From Myroides profundi (GTDB lineage: Bacteria > Bacteroidota > Bacteroidia > Flavobacteriales > Flavobacteriaceae), in the NCBI RefSeq assembly GCF_000833025.1, contig NZ_CP010817.1:2170001-2234000 (forward strand): a stretch of DNA of 64,000 nt. The letters are read 5' to 3'. Numbering within the stretch: the stretch's first letter is position 1; each line of letters starts with the position of its first letter. The position numbers were made by a program, and so were the translations under genes. Positions 46,357 to 55,051 of the stretch are shown one piece after another. The notes beneath the pieces were generated by a model. That model was not told where the DNA came from and ran no database searches. It worked only from the letters and a program-made list of their open reading frames with translations.

Positions 46357-47523
46357 TTATTTTACCAATAATTCTTTTACTTTATCTCCTAATTCATTCC
46401 CTCTTAAATCCATTGCAACAATAACACCATTACCATCAATTAGGTAATTAGCAGGAATCCCTTGTATACCATAATCCGCAACGATAGGGTCTTTCCAAAA
46501 CTGTAGATTAGAAACTTGTGCCCAAGTTAGTTTATCAGCTGCGATAGCCTTAACCCAAGCCGCTTTATCCTTATCTAAAGAATATCCTATAATGTCAAAA
46601 CCAAGTTTATGATACTCTTCGTACGTTTTGACAACATTTGGATTCTCTTGACGACAAGGACCACACCATGAAGCCCACACATCTACAAGCACTAGTTTTT
46701 TGCCTTCTAAGAATGAAGATAGTGTTAACTCTTTATCTTCTGGAGTAAGTCCTTTAAATTCAGGTAATTTATCTCCTATCTTGAACTGTACAACCTCTTT
46801 CCCTTCATTCTCTACTAAATCAGTAATACGTGCTTCTACTTTCTTACCAAATTTAGATGTTCTCAATGCTTCTGGATATTTGTCAAAATCAGCTTTATAC
46901 TCCACTAATGATTTCTCTTGCATATTCATCAATTCTACAAACATGATCAATCCAAATGCATTATCTCTATTGGCTGCTTCATACTTCTTGATTGTTGTAT
47001 CAAATTCATTTGCAAAGCCTTTATATTCTTCTCTTAACTTTTTAAGTTCTTCTTGATCTGATTCAGCAAGTGTTGATTCTGATAACTCTTGCATTCTCGC
47101 CATATTTTTTTCAACGAAAGCATTCATCTTTTCTGATATGGGACGAGTATCTTCCATAAACTGCTGTACTTTCTTATTATTAGGTGTCCCTTCTACTGTA
47201 CTTTTGTTTGGGTTATTCTTATCAAATCGAATTGTAATTGCACCTGGCTCTCCTACAAAAAGAACAATATGATTTACTTCATCCGACTCTTTTATTGATA
47301 GATAAGCCCATTCCCCTTCTGTAAAAGGATTATCTAATACAGCCTTACCACCTACTATATCTCCCGTAGCTACAACTTCAGGTTCATTGAAATCTAAGCT
47401 TCTAATATAAACCTCTACTTTAGTGTTATCTGGTAGATTCTCTGTCATTATCTCTATAATATTCTTCTTCTGACAAGAAACCATCAGTAAAACCAATGCG
47501 AATAAAACACTTAACTTTTTCAT
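46357..47523 (-). CDS. TlpA/DUF4369 thioredoxin-like lipoprotein, paralogue 3
   Basis: Protein of 388 residues. Lipobox MVSCQKK; DUF4369-like part with GEPGAITIRFDKNNPNKSTV; thioredoxin part WASWCGPCRQENP and GIQGIPANYLIDGNG. It is first in transcription order of the three paralogues. The LytTR regulator gene lies 102 bp upstream on the same strand with no clear terminator between, so read-through is possible. Confidence 0.9.
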   Translation of the reverse strand: MKKLSVLFALVLLMVSCQKKNIIEIMTENLPDNTKVEVYIRSLDFNEPEVVATGDIVGGKAVLDNPFTEGEWAYLSIKESDEVNHIVLFVGEPGAITIRFDKNNPNKSTVEGTPNNKKVQQFMEDTRPISEKMNAFVEKNMARMQELSESTLAESDQEELKKLREEYKGFANEFDTTIKKYEAANRDNAFGLIMFVELMNMQEKSLVEYKADFDKYPEALRTSKFGKKVEARITDLVENEGKEVVQFKIGDKLPEFKGLTPEDKELTLSSFLEGKKLVLVDVWASWCGPCRQENPNVVKTYEEYHKLGFDIIGYSLDKDKAAWVKAIAADKLTWAQVSNLQFWKDPIVADYGIQGIPANYLIDGNGVIVAMDLRGNELGDKVKELLVK

Positions 47524-47625
47524 ACTTAATTTTTTAATTAAAAACTAAATTAACATTTTTTACAATACATATGCATTTATAATTTGATTACTATTAGTTT
47601 TATTTATTTTTTTTAAACCTTAGTC

Positions 47626-48393
47626 TTATTTTTCAATCCATTTTTTGAAGTCATTTACCTTCTCTCTACTCACGATTAGCTCTTCTGATTCTAGATTAAT
47701 CAAGTTTAGCTTTAACCTAGAGTTAGAATAGGAATAAATATCTTTAATACTGTGAATAGAGACAATAAACTTTCTATTCATTCTAAAGAAATCTGTTGGG
47801 TCTACCATCTTTTCTAATTCCTCAAGACTGTAATCGATAATATAATTACGCCCTTCTGTGGTCTGTACATAAGAAGCTTTATTCTCACTATAAAAACAAA
47901 CAACCTCAGAGCGCATCACTATCTTTATCTGTGTTCCTACCTTTACCACAAAGCGTTCTTTATACTCCACTGTACCTGTACTACTCGAGTTCATAAACTG
48001 CTTAAAGAGATCTAATTGTTGATTAAATCCAAAAAACACAGCTCGATTATTCTCAAACTTTTCAATGGCTTGTTTTAATTCTTTCTCTTCAATAGGTTTA
48101 AGTAAATAATCTATACTATTCAACTTAAATGCTCTCAAAGCATACTCATCGTAGGCTGTTGTAAAAATAATAGAACTATTAATCTTTACTTGTTCGAATA
48201 TCTCAAATGACAATCCATCAGACAACTGAATATCTAAAAAGATGAGGTCTGGTTCCTTATTAGAACCAAACCATAATACTGCCTCTTCGACACTAGAAAG
48301 GTTTATCATAGAACTATAACCTAACTTATCTAACTTCCTCTCTAGTGAACGAGCTGCAGGCTTTTCATCTTCAATAATAACTATACTAATCAT
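47626..48393 (-). CDS. LytTR-family response regulator
   Basis: Protein of 255 residues. Receiver domain 1-120 with the acidic pocket IIEDE (near 7-10), phospho-acceptor Asp54 in LIFLDIQLSDG, and Lys in YLLKPIEEKEL. The C-terminal ~100 residues are a LytTR DNA-binding domain (VGTQIKIVMRSEVVCFYSEN, YSLEELEKMVDPTDFFRMNR). It is the partner of the LytS-type kinase gene two genes upstream and overlaps the two-TM gene by 8 bp. It probably regulates cell-envelope genes, by analogy with the family. Confidence 0.93.
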   Translation of the reverse strand: MISIVIIEDEKPAARSLERKLDKLGYSSMINLSSVEEAVLWFGSNKEPDLIFLDIQLSDGLSFEIFEQVKINSSIIFTTAYDEYALRAFKLNSIDYLLKPIEEKELKQAIEKFENNRAVFFGFNQQLDLFKQFMNSSSTGTVEYKERFVVKVGTQIKIVMRSEVVCFYSENKASYVQTTEGRNYIIDYSLEELEKMVDPTDFFRMNRKFIVSIHSIKDIYSYSNSRLKLNLINLESEELIVSREKVNDFKKWIEK

Positions 48394-48748
48394 GATGATT
48401 TAATCTTACTTGGTATTGATATGTTTTTTTTAATCTTTCGAATTCTCTCTTTTCCATTCTCTCTTGCAACTTTGATAACACAGGTATCTTATCTATGTAT
48501 AGAATAATAACTCTTACCAATGCACATAGAATTAATAGAGAAAAAAGTAAATATGCATTCATTGGATTATCATTACCTACTTGTACTCGTACTCGTTTAA
48601 ACTGATAATAATTAGCAAAGAATACAAAGGCAATAATTGCCATATAAACAATAATCTCTATACCAATACAAATTAAACTGTTATAACGCTTTCTTTGAAG
48701 CCTTTGATAACTCCTTAAAGCTTCTGGTGATATGGCTGACTCTTTCAT
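48386..48748 (-). CDS. Small two-transmembrane protein of the lytTR operon
   Basis: Protein of 120 residues. Two hydrophobic helices (about 26-45 and 66-85) with a basic cytoplasmic tail rich in Lys/Arg/Glu (RMEKREFERLKKTYQYQ). It is not the PF13239 2TM sequence seen in the kinase C-terminus. The location between kinase and regulator, with 8-bp and 6-bp junctions, suggests it takes part in the same signalling system, perhaps as a membrane accessory. Confidence 0.75.
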   Translation of the reverse strand: MKESAISPEALRSYQRLQRKRYNSLICIGIEIIVYMAIIAFVFFANYYQFKRVRVQVGNDNPMNAYLLFSLLILCALVRVIILYIDKIPVLSKLQERMEKREFERLKKTYQYQVRLNHHD

Positions 48749-48754
48749 ATCCTG

Positions 48755-50110
48755 TTAGTTCCATTTTTGTGTACCTCCATTATTATGCTTATCCATATAC
48801 TCTCTGATTTTCTTATCCTCCCAATCTCTACCTAAGAACAGACTGTAATTAAATGTTCTCATCGCATCAGCAGCTAAGCCTATTCCCCATCCAAATAAAG
48901 GAATCAATGCCCATGGAAAAGTTGGATTGGTAATCATATTGATCACGATTAAAAAAACATTAACCATGATGAATGTAGTTAAATGAGCATAAAACTTCTT
49001 TATTTTTTCTACATTTTTCTTAGCTTCTACTAAGATTTCTTGTTCGTTCTCAGGTACATCTATGATTCTCATCTGTTCTATAATTTTAGTTAGTATTGGT
49101 ATTCTTACTGTAAAATATTCTTCTGACTCTTCTATAAATACTGGTTTAGAAGTTAATAGCGCATATCGACTGGCTATATTCTCTAACCCGATTCCTTTTC
49201 TATTCTCTAAAGCCTGTTTTTTATTCAATGTATTCTGGATTATTAGATATCCGTCAGGACTTTCTTTGATTAGAATATGTATTGGTCTTTGTGAAGAAGA
49301 TTTGTTGTGTTTGATCACGTTTTCTAATAGCAACTGTAAAGACAATGGAACTACTTTAGCACCTTCTTGTTTTACCTTTTCTGGCAATTCAAAGATTAAA
49401 CTATCTTCAAATCGCATCTGTAACAGCTCAATATAAGTCTTCGCAAAGGCTAGTTCTTCTTCTAAAGGAACTAATTCTTTATTCTTCTGATCTAAGATAT
49501 AGCGGTAAGTCTTAGAAAGAGAATGGTTAAACTCTACTGCTTTTTCTTGATCCTCTTCTATTAATGCCCCTAATACATTTAAACTATTAAACAAAAAGTG
49601 AGGGTCTAACTGGTTCTTAAGACTTTCGAACTGAGCAGACACATTACCTGTTATTACTTTCTGTTCTTCTATTTGTTGATCTTTAACTAAAGAAGAAAAA
49701 GTAATATGAAAATAGATTGCTAATAAAATAGAATAAAACACAGTGAAGTTTAAAACAGACCTAAAGCGTCCATCCATAAACACAGTAGCAATATGCTGCC
49801 CCTCTACAAAGAAACTATTAATCATCTTTAGAAGAATAGCGACACAGAGAATTACTACAAAGTTGATAGCTGTAGTAATCACCGTAGCCCATCCGATGTT
49901 TCGTTCATTTTCTCTTAGATACATATTCAGTCTACCAAAATATCGCTTCTTTAAATAGTAGTTTACCCCAAATACCATTGAAATAAGTATACTGAAATAA
50001 AATATAAATAAATAAATATCTAAGTAATGGAGATTAAGTACCCTTCTAAACATTAAAAATGTTATCAGTAATACAGCTCCTATCTTTACAATACTATTTT
50101 TTTGCTTCAT
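48755..50110 (-). CDS. LytS-type sensor histidine kinase with a C-terminal 2TM domain
   Basis: Protein of 451 residues. Four N-terminal membrane helices (roughly 12-27, 31-50, 77-100, 118-138); His-kinase domain with His171 in LDPHFLFNSLNVL; N-box IKHNKSSS; G-box KGIGLENI. After the ATPase part, residues about 355-440 are a second membrane unit (ARKNVEKIKKFYAHLTTFIM, FPWALIPLFGWGIGLAADAM), the PF13239 2TM domain. That fusion is less usual than a free-standing 2TM protein. It phosphorylates the LytTR regulator. Its first 17 bases lie inside the small ORF upstream. Confidence 0.92.
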   Translation of the reverse strand: MKQKNSIVKIGAVLLITFLMFRRVLNLHYLDIYLFIFYFSILISMVFGVNYYLKKRYFGRLNMYLRENERNIGWATVITTAINFVVILCVAILLKMINSFFVEGQHIATVFMDGRFRSVLNFTVFYSILLAIYFHITFSSLVKDQQIEEQKVITGNVSAQFESLKNQLDPHFLFNSLNVLGALIEEDQEKAVEFNHSLSKTYRYILDQKNKELVPLEEELAFAKTYIELLQMRFEDSLIFELPEKVKQEGAKVVPLSLQLLLENVIKHNKSSSQRPIHILIKESPDGYLIIQNTLNKKQALENRKGIGLENIASRYALLTSKPVFIEESEEYFTVRIPILTKIIEQMRIIDVPENEQEILVEAKKNVEKIKKFYAHLTTFIMVNVFLIVINMITNPTFPWALIPLFGWGIGLAADAMRTFNYSLFLGRDWEDKKIREYMDKHNNGGTQKWN

Positions 50111-50252
50111 CTTTTAAAACAAGATTAGTCTTTACATTTATAAACTGTTGTTTTTCTTGAAAAACACTTTTTGAATCTCCTGTTCTGTTTATTCCAAACA
50201 TAGATAAGAAGAATGTTATCAAAAATAAAGTAATGGTAATAATAATTTTCAT
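50094..50252 (-). CDS. Small ORF overlapping the histidine kinase start (52 residues)
   Basis: ATG at 50252, stop TAG at 50096-50094. It begins MKIIITITLFLITFFLSMFG, a strongly hydrophobic signal or anchor segment, followed by a polar tail ending LVLKDEAKK. Its last 17 bases overlap the kinase ATG at 50110 in another frame, so its translation may be coupled to the kinase. The charge and hydrophobicity layout of a leader or membrane peptide argues for reality; no homologue is known to me. Confidence 0.5.
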   Translation of the reverse strand: MKIIITITLFLITFFLSMFGINRTGDSKSVFQEKQQFINVKTNLVLKDEAKK

Positions 50253-50486
50253 ATCTCTGGTGTTTTTTGTTGAAGCAAAGATGTAACAGAACCAACAACT
50301 AAAAAAAAGAAGACTACCGAATTGTCAAGTTTAAGGGATGAACTGTAAAACGCTTGCTTTTACACTAAAAAACTGGCTCTCAACTAGGTGTAGCTATTTC
50401 GTTAAAATGTAGGTAAAAAGACTGGTTTTTATTCCTCAATAATGAATAATAAGTTTAAATTTGCGTTTCTAATCCACAAAAAAGTT

Positions 50487-51035
50487 ATGGTTTATAAGTT
50501 CAGAGTAATCCTTGATACTGAGGAAGATATATTTAGAGACATTGCTATTTTAGAAGATGACTCATTAGAAGATTTACACAATGCTATCGTTAATGCTTTT
50601 GGTTTTGACGGAATGGAGGCTGCTTCTTTTTATGCGTGTGATGATCAATGGACTCAACTAGAAGAGGAAATTTCGTTGTTCGATATGGGAGATACTCCTG
50701 GAGAGCACAAAACAATGAGCTCTACTACTATCGGTTCTATCTTAGATGAAGAAAACACAAAAATCATATATGTATATGACTTTTTAAATATGTGGACTTT
50801 CTTCGTTGAATTAGGAGCTATCGAAGAAGAAGAGCCAGGTGCAGCTTACCCAGAATTACTTTTCTCTCACGGTATCTTACCAGATAGTATGCCAGGCAAA
50901 TCATTCACAGCCAATCCTGTATCGAATGAAGATATTTATGGAGAGTTTGACGATGACTTCGATGACGAAGACTACGATATGTTCGACGGAGATGATAGTT
51001 TTGAAGACTTCGGATACGAAGACACTTGGAACTAA
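50487..51035 (+). CDS. pRiA4b ORF-3-like / IS1096 TnpR-passenger family protein
   Basis: Protein of 182 residues from ATG 50487 (MVYKFRVILD); the frame has another ATG at 50442 that adds 15 non-conserved residues. FRVILDTEEDIFRDIAILED, LEDLHNAIVNAFGFDGMEAA and YVYDFLNMWTFFVELGAIE fit the PF07929 family, which is chromosomal and of unknown function in most bacteria despite the name. The C-terminal ~35 residues are almost all Asp/Glu/Phe/Tyr, a very acidic tail. It precedes the nucleoid-associated protein gene by 69 bp. Confidence 0.85.
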   Translation: MVYKFRVILDTEEDIFRDIAILEDDSLEDLHNAIVNAFGFDGMEAASFYACDDQWTQLEEEISLFDMGDTPGEHKTMSSTTIGSILDEENTKIIYVYDFLNMWTFFVELGAIEEEEPGAAYPELLFSHGILPDSMPGKSFTANPVSNEDIYGEFDDDFDDEDYDMFDGDDSFEDFGYEDTWN

Positions 51036-51104
51036 TAACTATTAATTTCATTTTTTAATTTATAATTTAAGTGGTATACTACTGCTTAATATATTATTGC
51101 CATT

Positions 51105-52169
51105 ATGATCAACTTATTTAATACGCACATTGAAACTCTATCTATCCATAGAGTTGGGAATAAGAGTAGAAATGAAGCTATCTTCTTATCTGCAGAACCT
51201 TATAATTTAAACGATGAAATAGCTCCTTTATTAAAAGAGTATTTCTTTAAACCGTTCCGCGAAAAAGAAGAAAGCTATTACCAATTTGCTCATGATGTTG
51301 ATTTAGAATTCAACGAAATGTACAACTTTGCAAATGAGATTTTCAATGCTCCTTCAGCAGATAATGTACAAGAAGTTTCTAAAAAAATCACACGTCACTT
51401 ATACGAGCAATCTAATCACCCACACATTAAAAATGGAGAAGTATACGTTACTTACTTAACGAACTTATCTATTGATAATAATGTTGTAGATGCTATCGGT
51501 ATCTTTAAGAGTGAACTTAAAACTGATTTCTTACAATTACAAGAAAAAGATTCTAATCTAGAAATGCTTCTTCTACAAGGAATCAACTTAAACAAATTAG
51601 ATAAAGGATGTATTATCTTCAACTATAAAAAAGAAGAAGGATATAAAATCTTAACGATAGACAGTAATAAATATGATGCACGTTATTGGTTAGAGCATTT
51701 CTTAAATGTAGATATCTTCCAAGACGAAGCGTTTATGACTAAGAAATACCTTAAGTTCTGTCAAGATTTCGCTAAAGACGTAGTTCTTCCTGCTGAGGAT
51801 AAAAAAGAAGAGGTGATGTTTATGAACCGTTCTGTAAACTACTTTGCTAAAAATGACGAATTCGAAGAAACGAATTTCTTAAACGAAGTAATAGACAATC
51901 CTGATTTAGCTGCGGAGTTTAAAAACTACAAAGTGGACAAAGGAGAAAAATACAGTATCGAAGACACTACATCTTTCCCTATTGCAAATAATGCAGTGAC
52001 AGATGCTAGAAAGAAACTGAAGAATGTAATCAACCTTGATACTAACATTCAGATTAAACTTGATTTTATCAACCCTGATAGTGCTGATAAATTCGTAGAA
52101 AAAGGATGGGACGAGGAGAAACAAATGTATTACTACCTAGTTTACTTTAACAAAGAGCAAAAATCTTAA
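51105..52169 (+). CDS. Nucleoid-associated protein (NdpA-like, PF04245)
   Basis: Protein of 354 residues. It starts MINLFNTHIETLSIHRVGNK; EAIFLSAEPYNL, YEQSNHPHIKNGEVYVTYLT, IFKSELKTDFLQLQ and INLNKLDKGCIIFN are the family features. The homologous 37-kDa YejK/NdpA protein associates with the nucleoid. The acidic gene upstream and the DUF4375-like gene downstream are probably unrelated. It is followed by a terminator inside the leader of the next gene. Confidence 0.88.
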   Translation: MINLFNTHIETLSIHRVGNKSRNEAIFLSAEPYNLNDEIAPLLKEYFFKPFREKEESYYQFAHDVDLEFNEMYNFANEIFNAPSADNVQEVSKKITRHLYEQSNHPHIKNGEVYVTYLTNLSIDNNVVDAIGIFKSELKTDFLQLQEKDSNLEMLLLQGINLNKLDKGCIIFNYKKEEGYKILTIDSNKYDARYWLEHFLNVDIFQDEAFMTKKYLKFCQDFAKDVVLPAEDKKEEVMFMNRSVNYFAKNDEFEETNFLNEVIDNPDLAAEFKNYKVDKGEKYSIEDTTSFPIANNAVTDARKKLKNVINLDTNIQIKLDFINPDSADKFVEKGWDEEKQMYYYLVYFNKEQKS

Positions 52170-52185
52170 TTAAAGACATATCAAG

Positions 52186-52218
52186 GCGATTCCACACTGA
52201 TTTGGAATCGCTTTTTTT
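52186..52218 (+). terminator. Terminator of the nucleoid-associated protein gene
   Basis: Perfect 9-bp stem GCGATTCCA/TGGAATCGC (52186-52194 with 52203-52211), then seven T. It ends 20 bp before the next ATG, so the next gene depends on read-through or on a promoter overlapping this hairpin. Confidence 0.85.
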
Positions 52219-52237
52219 ATACCTAATACCTTATAAT

Positions 52238-52774
52238 ATGAGAGAATTCAACTATATCTTAATATCAGAGAACACCTTTAACAGTGAGAATCCATTAGAT
52301 ATTATTAACTCTAATATCTCTGTAGTAAATTATCTACGTAACTCAGAAGTAGGTGATGATGAATTACATCCAGATGCTTTCGCTAGTTACTGTGTGGATT
52401 ATTATCTAAACCTATTAGAAACAGAAGGACTAGCTTCCTTTATTTGGAAGAGTAAATGGGATCTAGACCTAGTAGAGATTATCCATGCTGGGCTTACTGC
52501 TATGGAAGCAAAAGAACACTTAGACTATTTCGAAAAACAAATGCGCAGAGTAAAAGCATTTAGTAATATCAAACTAAAGAAATTCTTCGAACTAGATTTA
52601 GGCAAAGAAAAAGAAACGACTTCTCTACTGGAAGACAACTCGTTTAAAGAAATTACAGAAGATTTAAGAGCACTTAATTCCTCTTGGCTAAAAACACACC
52701 CTGATCTAAAAGTTGTAAGCTTAGAAGAAATGCAAAGCATTATTACAGACTTTCTAGACTCAGATTCAGAATAG
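52238..52774 (+). CDS. DMP19/DUF4375-like protein
   Basis: Protein of 178 residues from ATG 52238 (MREFNYILI). HPDAFASYCVDYYLNLLETE, LASFIWKSKWDLDLVEIIHA and MEAKEHLDYFEKQMRRV resemble the DMP19/DUF4375 family (all-alpha, unknown function); the match is by memory and moderate. An in-frame TTG at 52202 lies within the terminator hairpin and is rejected. Confidence 0.65.
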   Translation: MREFNYILISENTFNSENPLDIINSNISVVNYLRNSEVGDDELHPDAFASYCVDYYLNLLETEGLASFIWKSKWDLDLVEIIHAGLTAMEAKEHLDYFEKQMRRVKAFSNIKLKKFFELDLGKEKETTSLLEDNSFKEITEDLRALNSSWLKTHPDLKVVSLEEMQSIITDFLDSDSE

Positions 52775-52781
52775 TACGCAT

Positions 52782-52815
52782 AAAAAAGCTCCTCAATATG
52801 AGGAGCTTTCTTTTT
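52782..52815. terminator. Bidirectional terminator between convergent genes
   Basis: 11-bp stem (52785-52795 with 52799-52809) with A-run and T-rich sides. It serves the plus-strand DUF4375-like gene and the minus-strand lipoprotein gene. Confidence 0.85.
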
Positions 52816-52818
52816 GTA

Positions 52819-53244
52819 TTATTTACTGAATTCGAACTTTGAAATCTTAAGATCATTACCTTCTTGGCTTAGGTAAATTTTCTCTGTAATTGTTTCTGGT
52901 TCATTTTCATATTTTACTTTGTACTCAAAATAGAAATCTTTAGTCTTCGCTTTTTTATCTCTATCAGTCATCTCCCATTTATCCATTGTAAAGCTATCTA
53001 ACTTTCCAAATTTCTCTTTTTTAGCTTTTAAGTCTTCTACAAGTTTTGCTTTTTGGTCGCTATTGAAGAAGTCATCATCTACTAAGTTGGGGATAGAATC
53101 GTATAACCCTTGTTTAACGTTGTAATAATACCATCCTATAATCTTCTCACCAGCTTGTTGATCCCCCAATTCTCTACTTTTTTTTGCATTGGTACAAGAC
53201 ATAAAAACTAACGCTGCGAATAATAGTGTAAAAACTTTTCTCAT
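52819..53244 (-). CDS. Small lipoprotein of unknown function
   Basis: Protein of 141 residues with a lipoprotein signal ending LVFMSC (Cys at 17). The mature part is helical then beta, with Lys/Asp-rich stretches (VEDLKAKKEKFGKLDSF, TKDFYFEYKVKYENEPETIT), resembling small NTF2-like or DUF4019-like lipoproteins; I cannot assign it with certainty. Anchored in a membrane. Confidence 0.65.
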   Translation of the reverse strand: MRKVFTLLFAALVFMSCTNAKKSRELGDQQAGEKIIGWYYYNVKQGLYDSIPNLVDDDFFNSDQKAKLVEDLKAKKEKFGKLDSFTMDKWEMTDRDKKAKTKDFYFEYKVKYENEPETITEKIYLSQEGNDLKISKFEFSK

Positions 53245-53353
53245 AAGAAATACTTTTAATTAATTGTTAAATTCTAAAACTCTCCTGATCTTTTTATTTT
53301 ACATAAATTTAATAAATAATAATGATTTACACAAATTACCTGCAAAGAATTAA

Positions 53354-53632
53354 CTATTCTTGTTTTTTACCAAAATATGTATAAAACCAAGTTATAGTAT
53401 ATGTGGGTATAAAATCTAGACCTGGAGACAGCTCCTCAATGAAGTTAACCACAGCTGCTACCTTACCTACTTTACCAGGATACATCTTCGCTAGAATGTA
53501 GGCTGACACTGGTGCCCACACCACATCAGCTATCTCTCCCACCCCAGGTATAGCATAGGATAAGTACCCTATAAGGTCCATAAATATCCCAATAAACAGC
53601 TGTCTATATTTAATTTTATTATTCGTAATCAT
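53354..53632 (-). CDS. Small conserved membrane protein
   Basis: Protein of 92 residues with one or two hydrophobic segments (about 10-28 and 32-50). MDLIGYLSYAIPGVGEIADV, VWAPVSAYILAKMYPGKVG and ELSPGLDFIPTYTITWF are well-structured and look conserved, but I know no function. It starts 6 bp after the msrA stop, so it is likely in the msrA operon. Confidence 0.7.
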   Translation of the reverse strand: MITNNKIKYRQLFIGIFMDLIGYLSYAIPGVGEIADVVWAPVSAYILAKMYPGKVGKVAAVVNFIEELSPGLDFIPTYTITWFYTYFGKKQE

Positions 53633-53638
53633 CGTTAC

Positions 53639-54184
53639 TTACTTAAGCTTCGCATTGTACTTTGCTTTAAACTTGTCTAATTTAGGCTTTACCACTAACT
53701 GACAATAAGGGTTCTTATCTCCACTCTTTTCAAAATAATTCTTGTGATAATCCTCTGCCACATAGAATTTCGTCGCTTCTGATATTTTAGTTACGATAGG
53801 ATCATCGTATACTTTTTCACTACGCAAAATATCTAAATACTCTTTAGCGGCAGCTTTCTGAGCTTCTGTCGTGTAGAATATCTCACTTCTGTACTGTGTC
53901 CCTACATCTTCTCCTTGTCTATTTAAAGTAGTTGGATTATGACTCGTAAAGAACACCTCTAATAATTCATTATAATTAATAGCCGTAGGATTATACACTA
54001 GCTTCACTACCTCTGCATGACCAGTTTCCCCTGTGCATACCTCTTCATAGGTAGGGTTTTCTTTTTTTCCTCCGATATATCCTGGAAGCACTTCTTCTAC
54101 CCCTTTTAAGCTTTTATAGATAGCTTCAATACACCAAAAACATCCTGCTCCGAATATTGCCGTTTCTAATTTATTATTTTCCAT
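53639..54184 (-). CDS. msrA: Peptide-methionine (S)-S-oxide reductase
   Basis: Protein of 181 residues. Active-site GAGCFWCIEAIYKSLKGVEE near 14-33 with the catalytic Cys in GCFWC; GETGHAEVVKLVYNPTAI, FFTSHNPTTLNRQGEDVGTQ and FYVAEDYHKNYF complete the MsrA signature. It reduces methionine S-sulfoxide in oxidised proteins with thioredoxin. No signal peptide, so cytoplasmic. Confidence 0.95.
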   Translation of the reverse strand: MENNKLETAIFGAGCFWCIEAIYKSLKGVEEVLPGYIGGKKENPTYEEVCTGETGHAEVVKLVYNPTAINYNELLEVFFTSHNPTTLNRQGEDVGTQYRSEIFYTTEAQKAAAKEYLDILRSEKVYDDPIVTKISEATKFYVAEDYHKNYFEKSGDKNPYCQLVVKPKLDKFKAKYNAKLK

Positions 54185-54370
54185 TGTCTTACTTTCTATT
54201 TTTTATTCGTTAATTGCTTTATCTAGTTAATCATAAGCCATATTAGACTTATATACATCAGCAGTATAAAGATACTTTTTTATTTTAAAAATATATTACT
54301 CGTCTTTTAATCATTTTTAGGTTTTTAAAATAGGTAAAAAGCGTTACTTTGTATTTCTAAATTTAAGTAA

Positions 54371-55051
54371 ATGATCAGAGCAACTAATATTCATAAATAC
54401 TACGATAAACTTGAGGTTTTAAAAGGAGTAGATCTACATATAAAAAAAGGAGAGATTGTTTCTATTGTAGGAGCATCTGGAGCTGGTAAGACAACCTTAC
54501 TTCAGATACTAGGAACATTAGACAAGCCTTCTATAGAAAGTCAAACCACTCTTTCTATAAATGGTCAAGATATTCTAGGTCTTAAAGACAAAGAAATATC
54601 TAAGTTTAGAAACTTACACCTTGGCTTTATCTTTCAGTTTCATCAGTTACTACCTGAGTTTACGGCTTTAGAGAATGTGTGTATCCCAGCTTTTATTGCT
54701 AATAAAAACAAACAGGAGACAGAGAAAGAAGCTATTCGTCTATTAGAATATTTAGGACTATCTCACCGTATCCATCACTTCCCATCTGAGTTATCAGGAG
54801 GAGAACAGCAACGTGTAGCTGTAGCTAGAGCGCTAATCAATAAACCCCTTGTCATCTTTGCAGATGAGCCATCAGGTAACTTAGACACACACTCAGCAGA
54901 GAACTTACATAAGTTATTCTTTAAACTAAGAGATGAATTAGGGCAGACATTCGTCATTGTTACACATAATGAAGAACTAGCGAATATGGCTGATCGCAAA
55001 TTAACCATGGTAGATGGTCAAATTAAACAAAAACAAAACTTACATGACTAA
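54371..55051 (+). CDS. lolD: Lipoprotein-releasing ABC transporter ATP-binding protein
   Basis: Protein of 226 residues. Walker [13 protein letters not shown] near 36-47, signature [15 protein letters not shown], Walker [14 protein letters not shown] and the H-loop [28 protein letters not shown] is the LolD-specific Q-loop stretch. It powers release of lipoproteins from the inner membrane with LolC/E, which are not adjacent, a common arrangement in Bacteroidota. It overlaps the next gene by 8 bp. Confidence 0.87.
   Translation: MIRATNIHKYYDKLEVLKGVDLHIKKGEIVSIVGASGAGKTTLLQILGTLDKPSIESQTTLSINGQDILGLKDKEISKFRNLHLGFIFQFHQLLPEFTALENVCIPAFIANKNKQETEKEAIRLLEYLGLSHRIHHFPSELSGGEQQRVAVARALINKPLVIFADEPSGNLDTHSAENLHKLFFKLRDELGQTFVIVTHNEELANMADRKLTMVDGQIKQKQNLHD

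Noticed and set aside
50442..50486. Upstream start for the pRiA4b ORF-3-like gene, and a transposon role suggested by its family name
   Set aside because: The added residues look non-conserved, and no inverted repeats or transposase lie nearby; the family is mostly chromosomal.
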